Assembly (NCBI GenBank): GCA_013813135.1
Contig: JACCSF010000188.1
Span: forward strand, 1 to 35,565
Source of the DNA: Thermoleophilaceae bacterium
Lineage (GTDB): Bacteria > Actinomycetota > Thermoleophilia > Solirubrobacterales > Thermoleophilaceae
DNA: 35,565 nt
Direction of reading: 5' to 3'
A model generated the notes under the pieces. It saw nothing but the letters and a program-made list of their open reading frames with translations, searched no databases and had not been told where the DNA came from. How positions within the stretch are numbered: position 1 is the stretch's first letter; every line of letters starts with the position of its first letter. Shown piece after piece: positions 18,942 through 26,792 of this stretch. A program made the position numbers and the translations under genes.

Positions 18942-19925
18942 CTAGGGTACGGCCGGACCGGGCGCCGCTTCGGGATCCGGCGCGTCCGGCCCCCGCCCGC
19001 GCTCCGAGGCCTTCACCAGCACGGGCTCACCCCGCTCCGGAAACGGCACCCCGATGCCGTCGAAGTCGCGCGGCACCACTGTGTTCTCGAAGACGGCGCC
19101 GGCCTCGTCGCGTACCTCCTTCCCGCCGTATCGCGGGGAGATGTGCGTGAGGGCCAGCATGTTCACGCCTGCCGCAGCGGCCAGCTCCCCCGCCTGGCGC
19201 GCGGTGGAATGGCGCGTCTCGGCTGCGCGGTCGGCCTCCTCGTCGAGGAAGGTCGCCTCGTGCACGAGCAGGTCGGCCTCGAAGGCGACCAGGCGCGTCA
19301 TCTCGCACGGAGCCGTGTCGCCGGCCAGCACGATCCTGCGGCCGCGCCGCGGATCGCCCATCACCTGGTCCGGGTGCACCCCGCTGACGGTCTCGCCCTC
19401 CTGGAGGCGACCGAAATCCGGGCCCGGGGTCACGCCGAGCTGCCTGGCGCGCTCGGGGTCGAACACGCCCGGGCGCGGATCCTCGACGAGCGCGTAACCG
19501 AGCGCGGCTACGCCGTGGTCGGTCGCGTAGGCGGCGATCCGGTAGCCGTTGCGCTCGAGCTCGTCGTTGGGCTCGAGCTCCTGGAGCTCGAGCGGGAAGC
19601 CGACCCTCCCCACGATCGGCCGCAGCGCGTTGAAGAGCCCGCGCAGGCCGGCCGGCCCGTAGACGGTGAGCGGGCGTTCGCGCTGGCGCAGCGCGAACGT
19701 CTTGAGCATGCCCGGCAGGCCGAGCACGTGGTCGGCGTGGAAGTGCGTGATGAAGATCTCCTCGAGCTCGACCAGGCCGGTCGAGCGCACGAGCTGGCGC
19801 TGGGTGCCCTCGCCGCAGTCGAACAGCAGGCGATCGCCGCCGCGCCGGACGAGCGTGGCGGGCAGGCCGCGGCGGGCGCTGGGAGCGGAGCCGGCGGTGC
19901 CGACAAAGAGAACGTCGAGGTCCAT
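18942..19925 (-). CDS. rnz: Ribonuclease Z
   Basis: LLFDCGEGTQRQLV, FITHFHADHVLGLPGML, AGDTAPCEMT, LVHEATFLDEE. Confidence 0.93.
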   Translation of the reverse strand: MDLDVLFVGTAGSAPSARRGLPATLVRRGGDRLLFDCGEGTQRQLVRSTGLVELEEIFITHFHADHVLGLPGMLKTFALRQRERPLTVYGPAGLRGLFNALRPIVGRVGFPLELQELEPNDELERNGYRIAAYATDHGVAALGYALVEDPRPGVFDPERARQLGVTPGPDFGRLQEGETVSGVHPDQVMGDPRRGRRIVLAGDTAPCEMTRLVAFEADLLVHEATFLDEEADRAAETRHSTARQAGELAAAAGVNMLALTHISPRYGGKEVRDEAGAVFENTVVPRDFDGIGVPFPERGEPVLVKASERGRGPDAPDPEAAPGPAVP

Positions 19926-20119
19926 GGGCCCCTATGTTGACTCGCGGGCCTCGTCATCGAGTTCGTCGTCGTCTCACGTCGACGACGCGATGTCCATCAG
20001 GTCGCGCGGACGCCCTGCCGCCCGCTACATCCGAATCAGGTCATCGAGCCCCGCGATCGCGATCTCGAGCCCGGCAGTCCACCACCGGCGCCCCCGCTCG
20101 CTCAGCTCGTCGAAGGAGG

Positions 20120-20632
20120 CTAGAGCTCAATCAGCTCGAACTCGACCCGGTTGCCCTCGACTCGCGCCAGCCCCATCGTGTGCCTCGCGGCGCGGCGGCG
20201 CTCCGTGGGGCTGCCCGGGTTGAAGATCTGGAAGCCGTCCGCGGCCTGCTCGTGCAGCGGCAGGTGCGAGTGGCCGAACAGGACCGCGTCGGCGACATCC
20301 GCGAAGCGCAGGCGAATGCGCCGCAGCCGCCCGGCGGACGGGCCGGCGTCGTGCACCATCGCGATGCGGGCGTCCTCGACGCCCACCGCCCGCTCGGCCG
20401 GGAGCAGCCGGCGCACCTCGGAGCTGTCCACGTTGCCGTGCACGCCGACCAGGGGCGGCCCGATCGCCTCCAGTTCCCGCACGACCTCCGCGGTAATGAA
20501 GTCACCCGCATGCAGGAGCAGGTCGGCCGCGGCGATGCGCTCGACGCACGCATCGGGGAGCCGCCGCGCGCCACGCGGCAGGTGGGTGTCGGCGATGACC
20601 GCGACCAGCACTCCGGGTCTGCACTCAACCAC
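20120..20632 (-). CDS. YfcE/MJ0936-type metallophosphoesterase
   Basis: VAVIADTHLPRG, LLLHAGDFI, VHGNVDSSEVR, FGHSHLP, NPGSPTERR. Confidence 0.92.
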   Translation of the reverse strand: MVECRPGVLVAVIADTHLPRGARRLPDACVERIAAADLLLHAGDFITAEVVRELEAIGPPLVGVHGNVDSSEVRRLLPAERAVGVEDARIAMVHDAGPSAGRLRRIRLRFADVADAVLFGHSHLPLHEQAADGFQIFNPGSPTERRRAARHTMGLARVEGNRVEFELIEL

Positions 20633-20673
20633 ACTCGCGCCAGTCGCGGCGGCGCGGCGGGCGATCCGGCCCG

Positions 20674-21318
20674 GTGTGGGACGATGAACTGGTGCCTGTG
20701 CCGCTCGATCTGCTCCTCCCCTTCCTCGTCGGGTCGGTTCTCGTGACGGTGATCCCGGGCGCGGACATGGCGCTCATCACCCGGCAGGTCCTCGTCGGCG
20801 GCCCGGCGCTGGCGCAGAAGACGATCTTCGGGAATCTCACCGGGCTGCTCGTCCACGGCGTCGCGCTCGCCGCCGGGCTGTCGGCGCTGCTCGTGGCGTC
20901 AGCGACGGCCTACACCGTCGTCAAGCTCGCCGGCGCCGCCTACCTCGTCTACCTCGGCGTCCAGGCCCTGTTGGCCTCCAGACACCCGCCGACCGACGCG
21001 CCACCGGCCGCCATCGCCGCGCCGCGCCGCGCCTTTCTCCAAGGGCTAATCAGCACCGTCCTCAACCCGAAGCCGGCGCTCTTCTTCCTGACGTTCCTAC
21101 CGCAGTTCGTCGACCGTGACGCGGCTGTCCTGCCGCAGACACTGACCTTGGCCGCCATACACGTGATCGTCGGCCTCATCTGGCTTTCCGCGTACGCCCG
21201 TTTCGTCCACAACGCGCGCGCACTGCTGGCCGCGCCACGCGTCAAGGCATGGCTCGAGCGGACCACCGGCGTGGTGCTCATCGCGTTCGGGCTGCGGGTC
21301 GCCGTCGAGCGGCGCTGA
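20674..21318 (+). CDS. LysE/RhtB family translocator
   Basis: VTVIPGADMALITRQVLVGGPALAQKTIFGNLTGLLVHGVALAAGLSALL...YLVYLGVQALL; start could be 20692. Confidence 0.9.
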   Translation: MWDDELVPVPLDLLLPFLVGSVLVTVIPGADMALITRQVLVGGPALAQKTIFGNLTGLLVHGVALAAGLSALLVASATAYTVVKLAGAAYLVYLGVQALLASRHPPTDAPPAAIAAPRRAFLQGLISTVLNPKPALFFLTFLPQFVDRDAAVLPQTLTLAAIHVIVGLIWLSAYARFVHNARALLAAPRVKAWLERTTGVVLIAFGLRVAVERR

Positions 21319-21347
21319 GGCGACGCATCTCGCCTGGGCGCGGCGAT

Positions 21348-21467
21348 TCTAGGTCACAATCCCGTCGCAAGGGGTTTCGAGCGCGGTCCTTGCCGGTCGC
21401 AGGGGGGAACGGCTCGCGGCTCTACAAATCCGGCTTTCGTAGCACCCGCGCCCGTAGCTCAGTGGAT
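21348..21467 (+). repeat. Diverged copy of the tRNA-Arg upstream region plus first 20 nt of the tRNA
   Basis: Aligns with 28613-28733 through shared blocks tctaggtc, gtcgcaag, gagcgc, ccggtcgcag, gcggctctacaa and a terminal cgcgcccgtagctcagtggat. Confidence 0.85.
21448..21467 (+). pseudogene. Truncated tRNA-Arg (5' acceptor + D-arm start only)
   Basis: GCGCCCGTAGCTCAGTGGAT is identical to tRNA-Arg positions 1-20; downstream sequence does not continue the tRNA. Confidence 0.8.
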
Positions 21468-21635
21468 GCTCGACTCCCGCGAGCAGGCGGGCGGCGCAGA
21501 AGGGCCAAGCGAGGTATCAGGTAAGGATGAAGGCGAAGGGTCAGCGCTAGATACCCATGGCACAGGCTGGCGGCCGCGCTGCTGCCCGCAAGGCCTCAGG
21601 CTTACTGCAGCCCTGGACCGTCGCGCCGGAGCTCC

Positions 21636-22169
21636 CTATTGCCGCGGCTCTGACGGGGGAGCCGGCGCCTGTCGGCTGAAACGAATCGCCAGTGCTGCTG
21701 CTCCGAGGGCGGCGACAGCGCTTTGTGCAACCGCAAGTGCCTCGCTCCCCCAGTACGGGTTGTCCGCTTGGAGAAGCAGCCCGATCTCGTCAAGGACGAG
21801 TCCGGCACCCACCCCGAACAGCGGGCCCAGCCAGGACTCGTGCCCATCGCTACGCGTCAGTATCGCGCCGCCGCCCGCAAGGAAGGTAAGACCGATCCCA
21901 GGGACGAAGTGGTGTACCCGGAGTTCGTTGCCGCCGGGGGCGTGATACGCGCGACGCGCCCAGCTGCGCAGCCGCGGCGCGTGACGATCACGTTCGCGGC
22001 CGTAGCTGATCGCTCGCGCTATGGCTACGGTGACCGCGAACGCGCTCAGCATTCCGAAGCCGGCTCGCTCGGCGGGTGAGCTGACGCGGTAGCCACGAAG
22101 CGTGGCGTCGACCAACTTGTGAGAGGTCATGGAAACCGCCGGCCGAGGCACCGAAGGAGCGGTCGCCAC
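21636..22169 (-). CDS. Predicted membrane protein
   Basis: 177 aa with several hydrophobic segments, HHFVPGIGLTFLAGGGAILTR and GAGLVLDEIGLLLQ. Confidence 0.7.
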   Translation of the reverse strand: MATAPSVPRPAVSMTSHKLVDATLRGYRVSSPAERAGFGMLSAFAVTVAIARAISYGRERDRHAPRLRSWARRAYHAPGGNELRVHHFVPGIGLTFLAGGGAILTRSDGHESWLGPLFGVGAGLVLDEIGLLLQADNPYWGSEALAVAQSAVAALGAAALAIRFSRQAPAPPSEPRQ

Positions 22170-22184
22170 ACGGCCGACGCGAGC

Positions 22185-22400
22185 TCAGCGCTGATCGGGG
22201 TATGGGTCCTTGACGCTGTCACCGCCGCGCACGGTGTGCCACTCGCCATTGCCGCAGTTTGGGCATGGCGGCAGGCTCTTGGTCGAGCCGATCTCAAGCT
22301 CGTGGCTGCAGCTCGTGCACATGTAGGTGCCGGCGGAAACGTCGCTTCCTGATGGGACCGGCTCGGCCATTCGTGACTCCTTCATCTCGGGGTGTTCCAA
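22185..22400 (-). CDS. Zinc-ribbon protein
   Basis: YMCTSCSHELEIGSTKSLPPCPNCGNGEWHTV: CxxC...CxxC ribbon. Confidence 0.82.
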   Translation of the reverse strand: MEHPEMKESRMAEPVPSGSDVSAGTYMCTSCSHELEIGSTKSLPPCPNCGNGEWHTVRGGDSVKDPYPDQR

Positions 22401-22433
22401 CAGCGTTCGCGGCGGCGCCCGTGGGAGGCGTGC

Positions 22434-22607
22434 TCAGAAGCCGATCTTGCCGAGCAGCTCCTTGGGGTCGATGCCGTGCTTCTCGAGCAGGTTGGAATGC
22501 TCTTCGTGGTCGACCTTGTCCGGCAGCTCCCGTTCGGCTTCGGCTGCCTTGTCGTGATCGCCTCGATCCTTGAGCAGCTGGATGATCTTGTCCTTGGGGA
22601 TCTCCAT
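22434..22607 (-). CDS. Small (57 aa) acidic/helical protein
   Basis: MEIPKDKIIQLLKDRGDHDKAAEAERELPDKVDHEEHSNLLEKHGIDPKELLGKIGF; AGGAGGGACGCACATG gives a strong SD. Appears in the track only as the tail of a longer ORF. Confidence 0.8.
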   Translation of the reverse strand: MEIPKDKIIQLLKDRGDHDKAAEAERELPDKVDHEEHSNLLEKHGIDPKELLGKIGF

Positions 22608-22630
22608 GTGCGTCCCTCCTCGCTTGTTGG

Positions 22631-23614
22631 TTACCCGGTTTGCTTGTCCATCTTGCGTGTGTCTCGGGGCTCGACGAACGGCTCTTCGCCTTCGGGATGA
22701 CCCGCTTCGATCGCCCGTCCGCGCTCGAGCTCGGCGTTGAACTCGGCACCCAGCAGGACCATGATGTTCGAGATCCATAGCCAGACCAAGAACACGATCG
22801 GCCCCGCGAGCGCGCCGTAGGTCTTGTTGTAGGAGCCGAAGTTCGCGACGTAGAAGGCGAACGCCAGCGACGCGATCACCCAGCCGATCACGGCCAGTAC
22901 CCCGCCGGGACTGACCCAGCGGAACTTGGGGTGCTTGACGTTGGGCGCCGCCCAGTAGAGCAGCGCGAACATGAAGCTCACGATCAAGAGCAGCACCGGC
23001 CACTTGGCGATGTTCCAGATCGTGATCGCGGTTTCGCTGAGGCCGAGCACTCCGCCGGCCTGCTTGGCGAGGCCGCCGGTCAGCGTGACCGCCACGGCGC
23101 TGATCGCGAGCAGAACGAGGAGGACGAGCGTCAGCACCACGCGCGTGGGCAGCGTCTTCCAGATCGGACGGCCTTCCTCGATGTCGTAGATCGAGTTGGA
23201 CGCGCGCATGAAGGCGGCCACATATCCGGAGGCCGACCACAGCGCTCCCGCCAGACCGACGATGAAGAAGACACCGGCCGCACCCTTCGAGCCCTGCAGA
23301 TTCTTGATTGCGCTGGTGAAGATCTCCTTCGCCGGTCCCGGCGCTACCTTGCCCAGGTTGTCGATCAGCGGCTGGGTGGCCGAGTTGCCGATCAGGCCGA
23401 GCACCGAGACCAGCACGATGAGCGCCGGGAAGATCGCCAGGACCCCGTAGTAGGTCAGCGCGGCCGCCCAATCGGTGAGGTTGTCCTCCTTGAACTCGGT
23501 GACCGTGCGCTTGAGCACCGACCACCAGGAGCCGGCCTTCAGATCGGTCGGTGTCACCGGCGGGCGTTCCCCGCTCCCGCCGGCCGCCGCCTGGGCTTCT
23601 TCTCGTCGTGCCAT
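22631..23614 (-). CDS. YihY/virulence factor BrkB family membrane protein
   Basis: DNLTDWAAALTYYGVLAIFPALIVLVSVLGL; SASGYVAAFMRASNSIYDIEEGRPIWKTLPTR. Confidence 0.93.
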   Translation of the reverse strand: MARREEAQAAAGGSGERPPVTPTDLKAGSWWSVLKRTVTEFKEDNLTDWAAALTYYGVLAIFPALIVLVSVLGLIGNSATQPLIDNLGKVAPGPAKEIFTSAIKNLQGSKGAAGVFFIVGLAGALWSASGYVAAFMRASNSIYDIEEGRPIWKTLPTRVVLTLVLLVLLAISAVAVTLTGGLAKQAGGVLGLSETAITIWNIAKWPVLLLIVSFMFALLYWAAPNVKHPKFRWVSPGGVLAVIGWVIASLAFAFYVANFGSYNKTYGALAGPIVFLVWLWISNIMVLLGAEFNAELERGRAIEAGHPEGEEPFVEPRDTRKMDKQTG

Positions 23615-23638
23615 GCTCCTCCCGATCTTGCGGTCTGC

Positions 23639-23902
23639 CTAGCGGGTGTCCGGATCGATCTCACGCGCCCGGCGCTCGTGCAGCTCAGCCTCCAGCTGGT
23701 CGCGCTCGGCCCGCTGTCTCGCGGACTCTTCCGCCACCTCCGCGCGGGCCCGGTGCTTCTCCGCCTCGATGCGCTCGCGCCGTGCCTGCCCCCGAAGGTC
23801 GCGCTTACGCTGGCGCTTGGCCTTGCCCTTCTTGGCGCCCAAGAGCAGCAGCCCGACGACGACGACGCCAACGGCCAAGACGACGATCAACCAAGTGTCC
23901 AT
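23639..23902 (-). CDS. Small single-TM protein with charged coiled-coil tail
   Basis: MDTWLIVVLAVGVVVVGLLLLGAKKGKAKRQRKRDLRGQARRERIEAEKHRARAEVAEESARQRAERDQ. Confidence 0.75.
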   Translation of the reverse strand: MDTWLIVVLAVGVVVVGLLLLGAKKGKAKRQRKRDLRGQARRERIEAEKHRARAEVAEESARQRAERDQLEAELHERRAREIDPDTR

Positions 23903-23928
23903 CTCACGCCTCCCTCACTTCAGACCCG

Positions 23929-24462
23929 TTAGGACCCAGCTCGAGCCGCCGACCCGGGGCCGGCGCTCGGCTTCGTCTCTTCGACCTTTTGCTGAGCGCT
24001 GTCACGCAGCTCCTCAGCCTGCTTCTCGCCGCTTTGCTGCGCGGTTTCCTTGGCGCTCTGGGCGGCTTCCTGGGCCACCTCTTTGCCTCGGTCGAGAGCC
24101 TCCTGGCCGGTCTCCTTCACGCGTTCCTTGACCTCGTCAGCCATCGGACCGACTTTCTCGTCCTCGACGCGCGTCGACGGCAAGAGCATCCCTGCCACGA
24201 AGCCGACTGCGACGGAGCCGAGCGCCAGCCCGATCGGGTTCTCCTGCGCCACCCCCGCGGCGCGCTTCGCGCCCTGGTTCACCTGGCCGGCATCGGGCGT
24301 CGCACCGCTGATTCGCTCCTTCACCTGGTCCCGCTTGGCGGCGATGCTCTCCTTGGTGCGCGTCTTGACGTCGGCCTGGTGACCGAGCGCCTCGACGGTC
24401 TCCCCCATCTCGCCGCGGGTCTGCTCTATTTCCTCGCGGATTTCGCTCGGGTCTTTGCCCAC
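23929..24462 (-). CDS. DUF3618 domain-containing protein
   Basis: MGKDPSEIREEIEQTRGEMGETVEALGHQADVKTRTKESIAAKRDQVKERI, single TM GLALGSVAVGFVAGMLL. Confidence 0.88.
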   Translation of the reverse strand: MGKDPSEIREEIEQTRGEMGETVEALGHQADVKTRTKESIAAKRDQVKERISGATPDAGQVNQGAKRAAGVAQENPIGLALGSVAVGFVAGMLLPSTRVEDEKVGPMADEVKERVKETGQEALDRGKEVAQEAAQSAKETAQQSGEKQAEELRDSAQQKVEETKPSAGPGSAARAGS

Positions 24463-24836
24463 TGGACGTCCTCCTTCGTGCTCTGGATGGCCTGTTCAGG
24501 CGCTGGCGGGGTTGCCTCCTGAGCCTTGCTCCTGCCAGCCAGCGCCAGCGCTCCGGCGATTGCTGCGTACGCCACGGCCACGATCAAAGCCGCGAGCCAG
24601 AGGCCCATCCCGGTGGCGAGTGCGGCGATCAAGCAGGCGGTCAGTGCACCCAGGGCAAGCAGGCCGACAAGTCCAGCTCCCCCGAACATGCCTGCACCGA
24701 GGCCGGCCTTCTTGCCCTTCTCGGCCATCTCGGCCTTGGCCAGCTCCAGCTCCTGTCGGACGAGCGTGGTCGTCTGGTTCGACAGCTCCTTGAGCAGCTC
24801 GCCGACCGGGCGCTCGTGCAGATCGCTGTCTGACAT
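24426..24836 (-). CDS. Holin-like family protein (Phage_holin_3_6 / DUF1469 type)
   Basis: VGELLKELSNQTTTLVRQELELAKAEMAEKGKKAGLGAGMFGGAGLVGLLALGALTACLIAALATGMGLWLAALIVAVAY. Confidence 0.88.
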   Translation of the reverse strand: MSDSDLHERPVGELLKELSNQTTTLVRQELELAKAEMAEKGKKAGLGAGMFGGAGLVGLLALGALTACLIAALATGMGLWLAALIVAVAYAAIAGALALAGRSKAQEATPPAPEQAIQSTKEDVQWAKTRAKSARK

Positions 24837-24838
24837 CG

Positions 24839-25330
24839 CTACACCCCCTCGGAAGCGGGTCGCTGACCCGCGAACGTCTCGTGGCGCTGGCTCTCGTAGC
24901 GGCGGCTCTCGTAACGCTCCTGGCTCGAAGCCTTCAAGAACCTCGAGGCCACGAAACCGAGCGCAAGGCCTCCGGCGACGATGGCCCAGGGTTGCTTGCG
25001 TCCGAAGTCCTCGAGGTCGCGCAAGATGCGGTCGGCATCAGACTCCTGCAGGTAGCGGCCGAGTCGCTCGGCGCGATGCGCTGCTTGATCGGCCAGCTGC
25101 GCGGGCTTGTCCTTGCCCTGCTTGCGTAGCTGCTCGCTGACCGTGCGGACGTCCTGCGCGGTTGATGCGACCTGCTCGCCCGCCTGCGTCGAGCGCTGAT
25201 CCACCTGCTCGCGCAGCCTGTCCTTCGCCTGCCCGGCCGCCTGCTGGGCCTTCTCCTGAGTTTGGCCAGCGACCTCTTGGACCTTGTCCTTAGCCTGGTC
25301 GGACGGTCTTGTCGATGTCGCGTCCTTCAT
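24839..25330 (-). CDS. LEA/DUF883-like membrane-tethered helical protein
   Basis: Repeated KA.QAA.QAKD amphipathic helix then RKQPWAIVAGGLALGFVASRFLK membrane anchor. Confidence 0.75.
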   Translation of the reverse strand: MKDATSTRPSDQAKDKVQEVAGQTQEKAQQAAGQAKDRLREQVDQRSTQAGEQVASTAQDVRTVSEQLRKQGKDKPAQLADQAAHRAERLGRYLQESDADRILRDLEDFGRKQPWAIVAGGLALGFVASRFLKASSQERYESRRYESQRHETFAGQRPASEGV

Positions 25331-25857
25331 TCGAGGTCCCCCTTGCTCTCGGTCGATCCAGTGGCCCTTGCGGGGTCAGTTCCAGCGTCCCTCGCTTGGC
25401 CGGTCTGCGGTTCCTCGGCGCGGCCCCGAGTCACAGCGGCCTGCGAACTCGGCTCGCGCTGGTCGTCAACGAAGGCTTGGCCCTTTGGTTCATTGGCTGC
25501 GGCAGACCGTCGCCGCTTTAGGACGGCGAGCCCGGCAGCCCCAGCCGTCAGGGCGAGCGCGACCGGACCCTTCTTCGATCGCCCGAAGTTTCGCGAAGAG
25601 ATCAGGCCGGCGGCCGCCGCCACGAGCCCCGCTAGCCGCCCCTCCGGTTGTCGGCGCCGGCCGATGCTCGCCAGGCCACCGCTTCGGGCGCGCGAGTGGC
25701 GTCGAGCTGGCGTGAACGCCCTCCGAGAGGGTGTCGGCACCGAGCCCAAACCACGTGCCTTGGAAGCACGCGAACTCCGGCTCCGACGGCTTGCCACACC
25801 CTTAGGTCGCGTTTGGTCCCTCACCGTTCGCCACCCGCTGCCACTGAGAGCCGCCAA
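25327..25857 (-). CDS. Hypothetical protein; true start probably well inside the ORF
   Basis: C-terminal half has a plausible hydrophobic segment (GPVALALTAGAAGLAVLKRRRS); Arg/Ser-rich N-terminus looks non-coding. Confidence 0.4.
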   Translation of the reverse strand: MAALSGSGWRTVRDQTRPKGVASRRSRSSRASKARGLGSVPTPSRRAFTPARRHSRARSGGLASIGRRRQPEGRLAGLVAAAAGLISSRNFGRSKKGPVALALTAGAAGLAVLKRRRSAAANEPKGQAFVDDQREPSSQAAVTRGRAEEPQTGQARDAGTDPARATGSTESKGDLE

Positions 25858-25890
25858 CGCACCGGCCGCGCGAGTACTCCAGCGCAGGAC

Positions 25891-26622
25891 TCAGTCATCC
25901 TCGACCTCGATCTGCTCCTTGCGCACCTGCTCGGAGACCTGCTGCTCCTCGACGTCGACGTCCTTCCCGAGCCGCACGCGTTCCTTTGGCACCGCCCGCT
26001 TCTCAACCACCGGCTCCTCCTCGTGCAGCACCACCTCGTGCTCGGACTCCGAGATGTCCGGGCCGCTGGTTGCCTCGTCAACCTTCTCGTCGGTGATCGG
26101 CTCGCGCTCGATCCGCGCCTTCTCGCGCCGGACGGGCACCTTCTGCTGGACCTCCTCGGTGACCACGTATTTGCGCAGACGCACCCGGCCCTTCTCCCGC
26201 TCCGTCTTGCCGACTCGCAGCTCCTCCTCTGACCGAGTCATCGCGTCGTCGCCGCTGACGCTGTCCGTGCGATCGCCTTCCTGCAGCCCCGAGCCGGAAC
26301 CCGGATCGGAGTAGTCGAGCCCATAATGGTCGTAGAGCTCTGCCTCCTCCGATTGTGAGAGCTCGCCGTTCGGGTCGATCTTCGGCGCGTCTGTGACCTG
26401 GTTTTTTGCGAACGCGACACGCACGTCTTCGCCGGCCGGTTGCGCATCCGAAAGCGGAACGAAGTTCGACTTCATCCCGAACAGCCCTGTGTTGACCAGC
26501 GCCCACTCGGGCCTGCCGGTTTGCCGATCGAGATAGACCTCCTCAAGCGTGCCGATCTTCTCCTCGTCGCGACCGACGACTGTCCGCCCGCGCCACTCGT
26601 ATGCCTCAGTTACCTGTATCAC
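25891..26622 (-). CDS. PRC-barrel + DUF2382 protein
   Basis: GRTVVGRDEEKIGTLEEVYLDRQTGRPEWALVNTGLFGMKSNFVPL (PRC-barrel), then LRKYVVTEEVQQKVPVRREKARIEREPI (DUF2382). GTG at 26622 with AGGAGG 5 nt upstream preferred over 26763. Confidence 0.88.
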   Translation of the reverse strand: MIQVTEAYEWRGRTVVGRDEEKIGTLEEVYLDRQTGRPEWALVNTGLFGMKSNFVPLSDAQPAGEDVRVAFAKNQVTDAPKIDPNGELSQSEEAELYDHYGLDYSDPGSGSGLQEGDRTDSVSGDDAMTRSEEELRVGKTEREKGRVRLRKYVVTEEVQQKVPVRREKARIEREPITDEKVDEATSGPDISESEHEVVLHEEEPVVEKRAVPKERVRLGKDVDVEEQQVSEQVRKEQIEVEDD

Positions 26623-26792
26623 CCGCTCCTCCTGCGGTTCGCGCTGCTCTTCGTATTCCGTGCCCTGACCGGGTTGATCGAAATCCGCGCACCCTGCTCT
26701 CGTCACGTAAGTGGGACCTAATGTCCGGGGCAGGTTGTTCCAGTTCGCGTAGGCGGGCGCCATGATGTTGGTGCACCGATGGCTTCATCGCC

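Noticed and set aside
19964-19987. Hairpin CGTCGTCG-N8-CGACGACG between the metallophosphoesterase and rnz
   Set aside because: Perfect 8-bp stem, but simple CGT/CGA repeat content makes it likely by chance; no T-tract.
20030-20119. Minus-strand reading SFDELSERGRRWWTAGLEIAIAGLDDLIRM* after the phosphoesterase stop
   Set aside because: Looks protein-like but has no clear start codon or SD and no recognised family; too short to call.
24426-24836. Holin-like protein as evidence of a prophage
   Set aside because: This family is common in actinobacterial chromosomal stress clusters; no capsid, terminase, portal, lysin or integrase genes are present.
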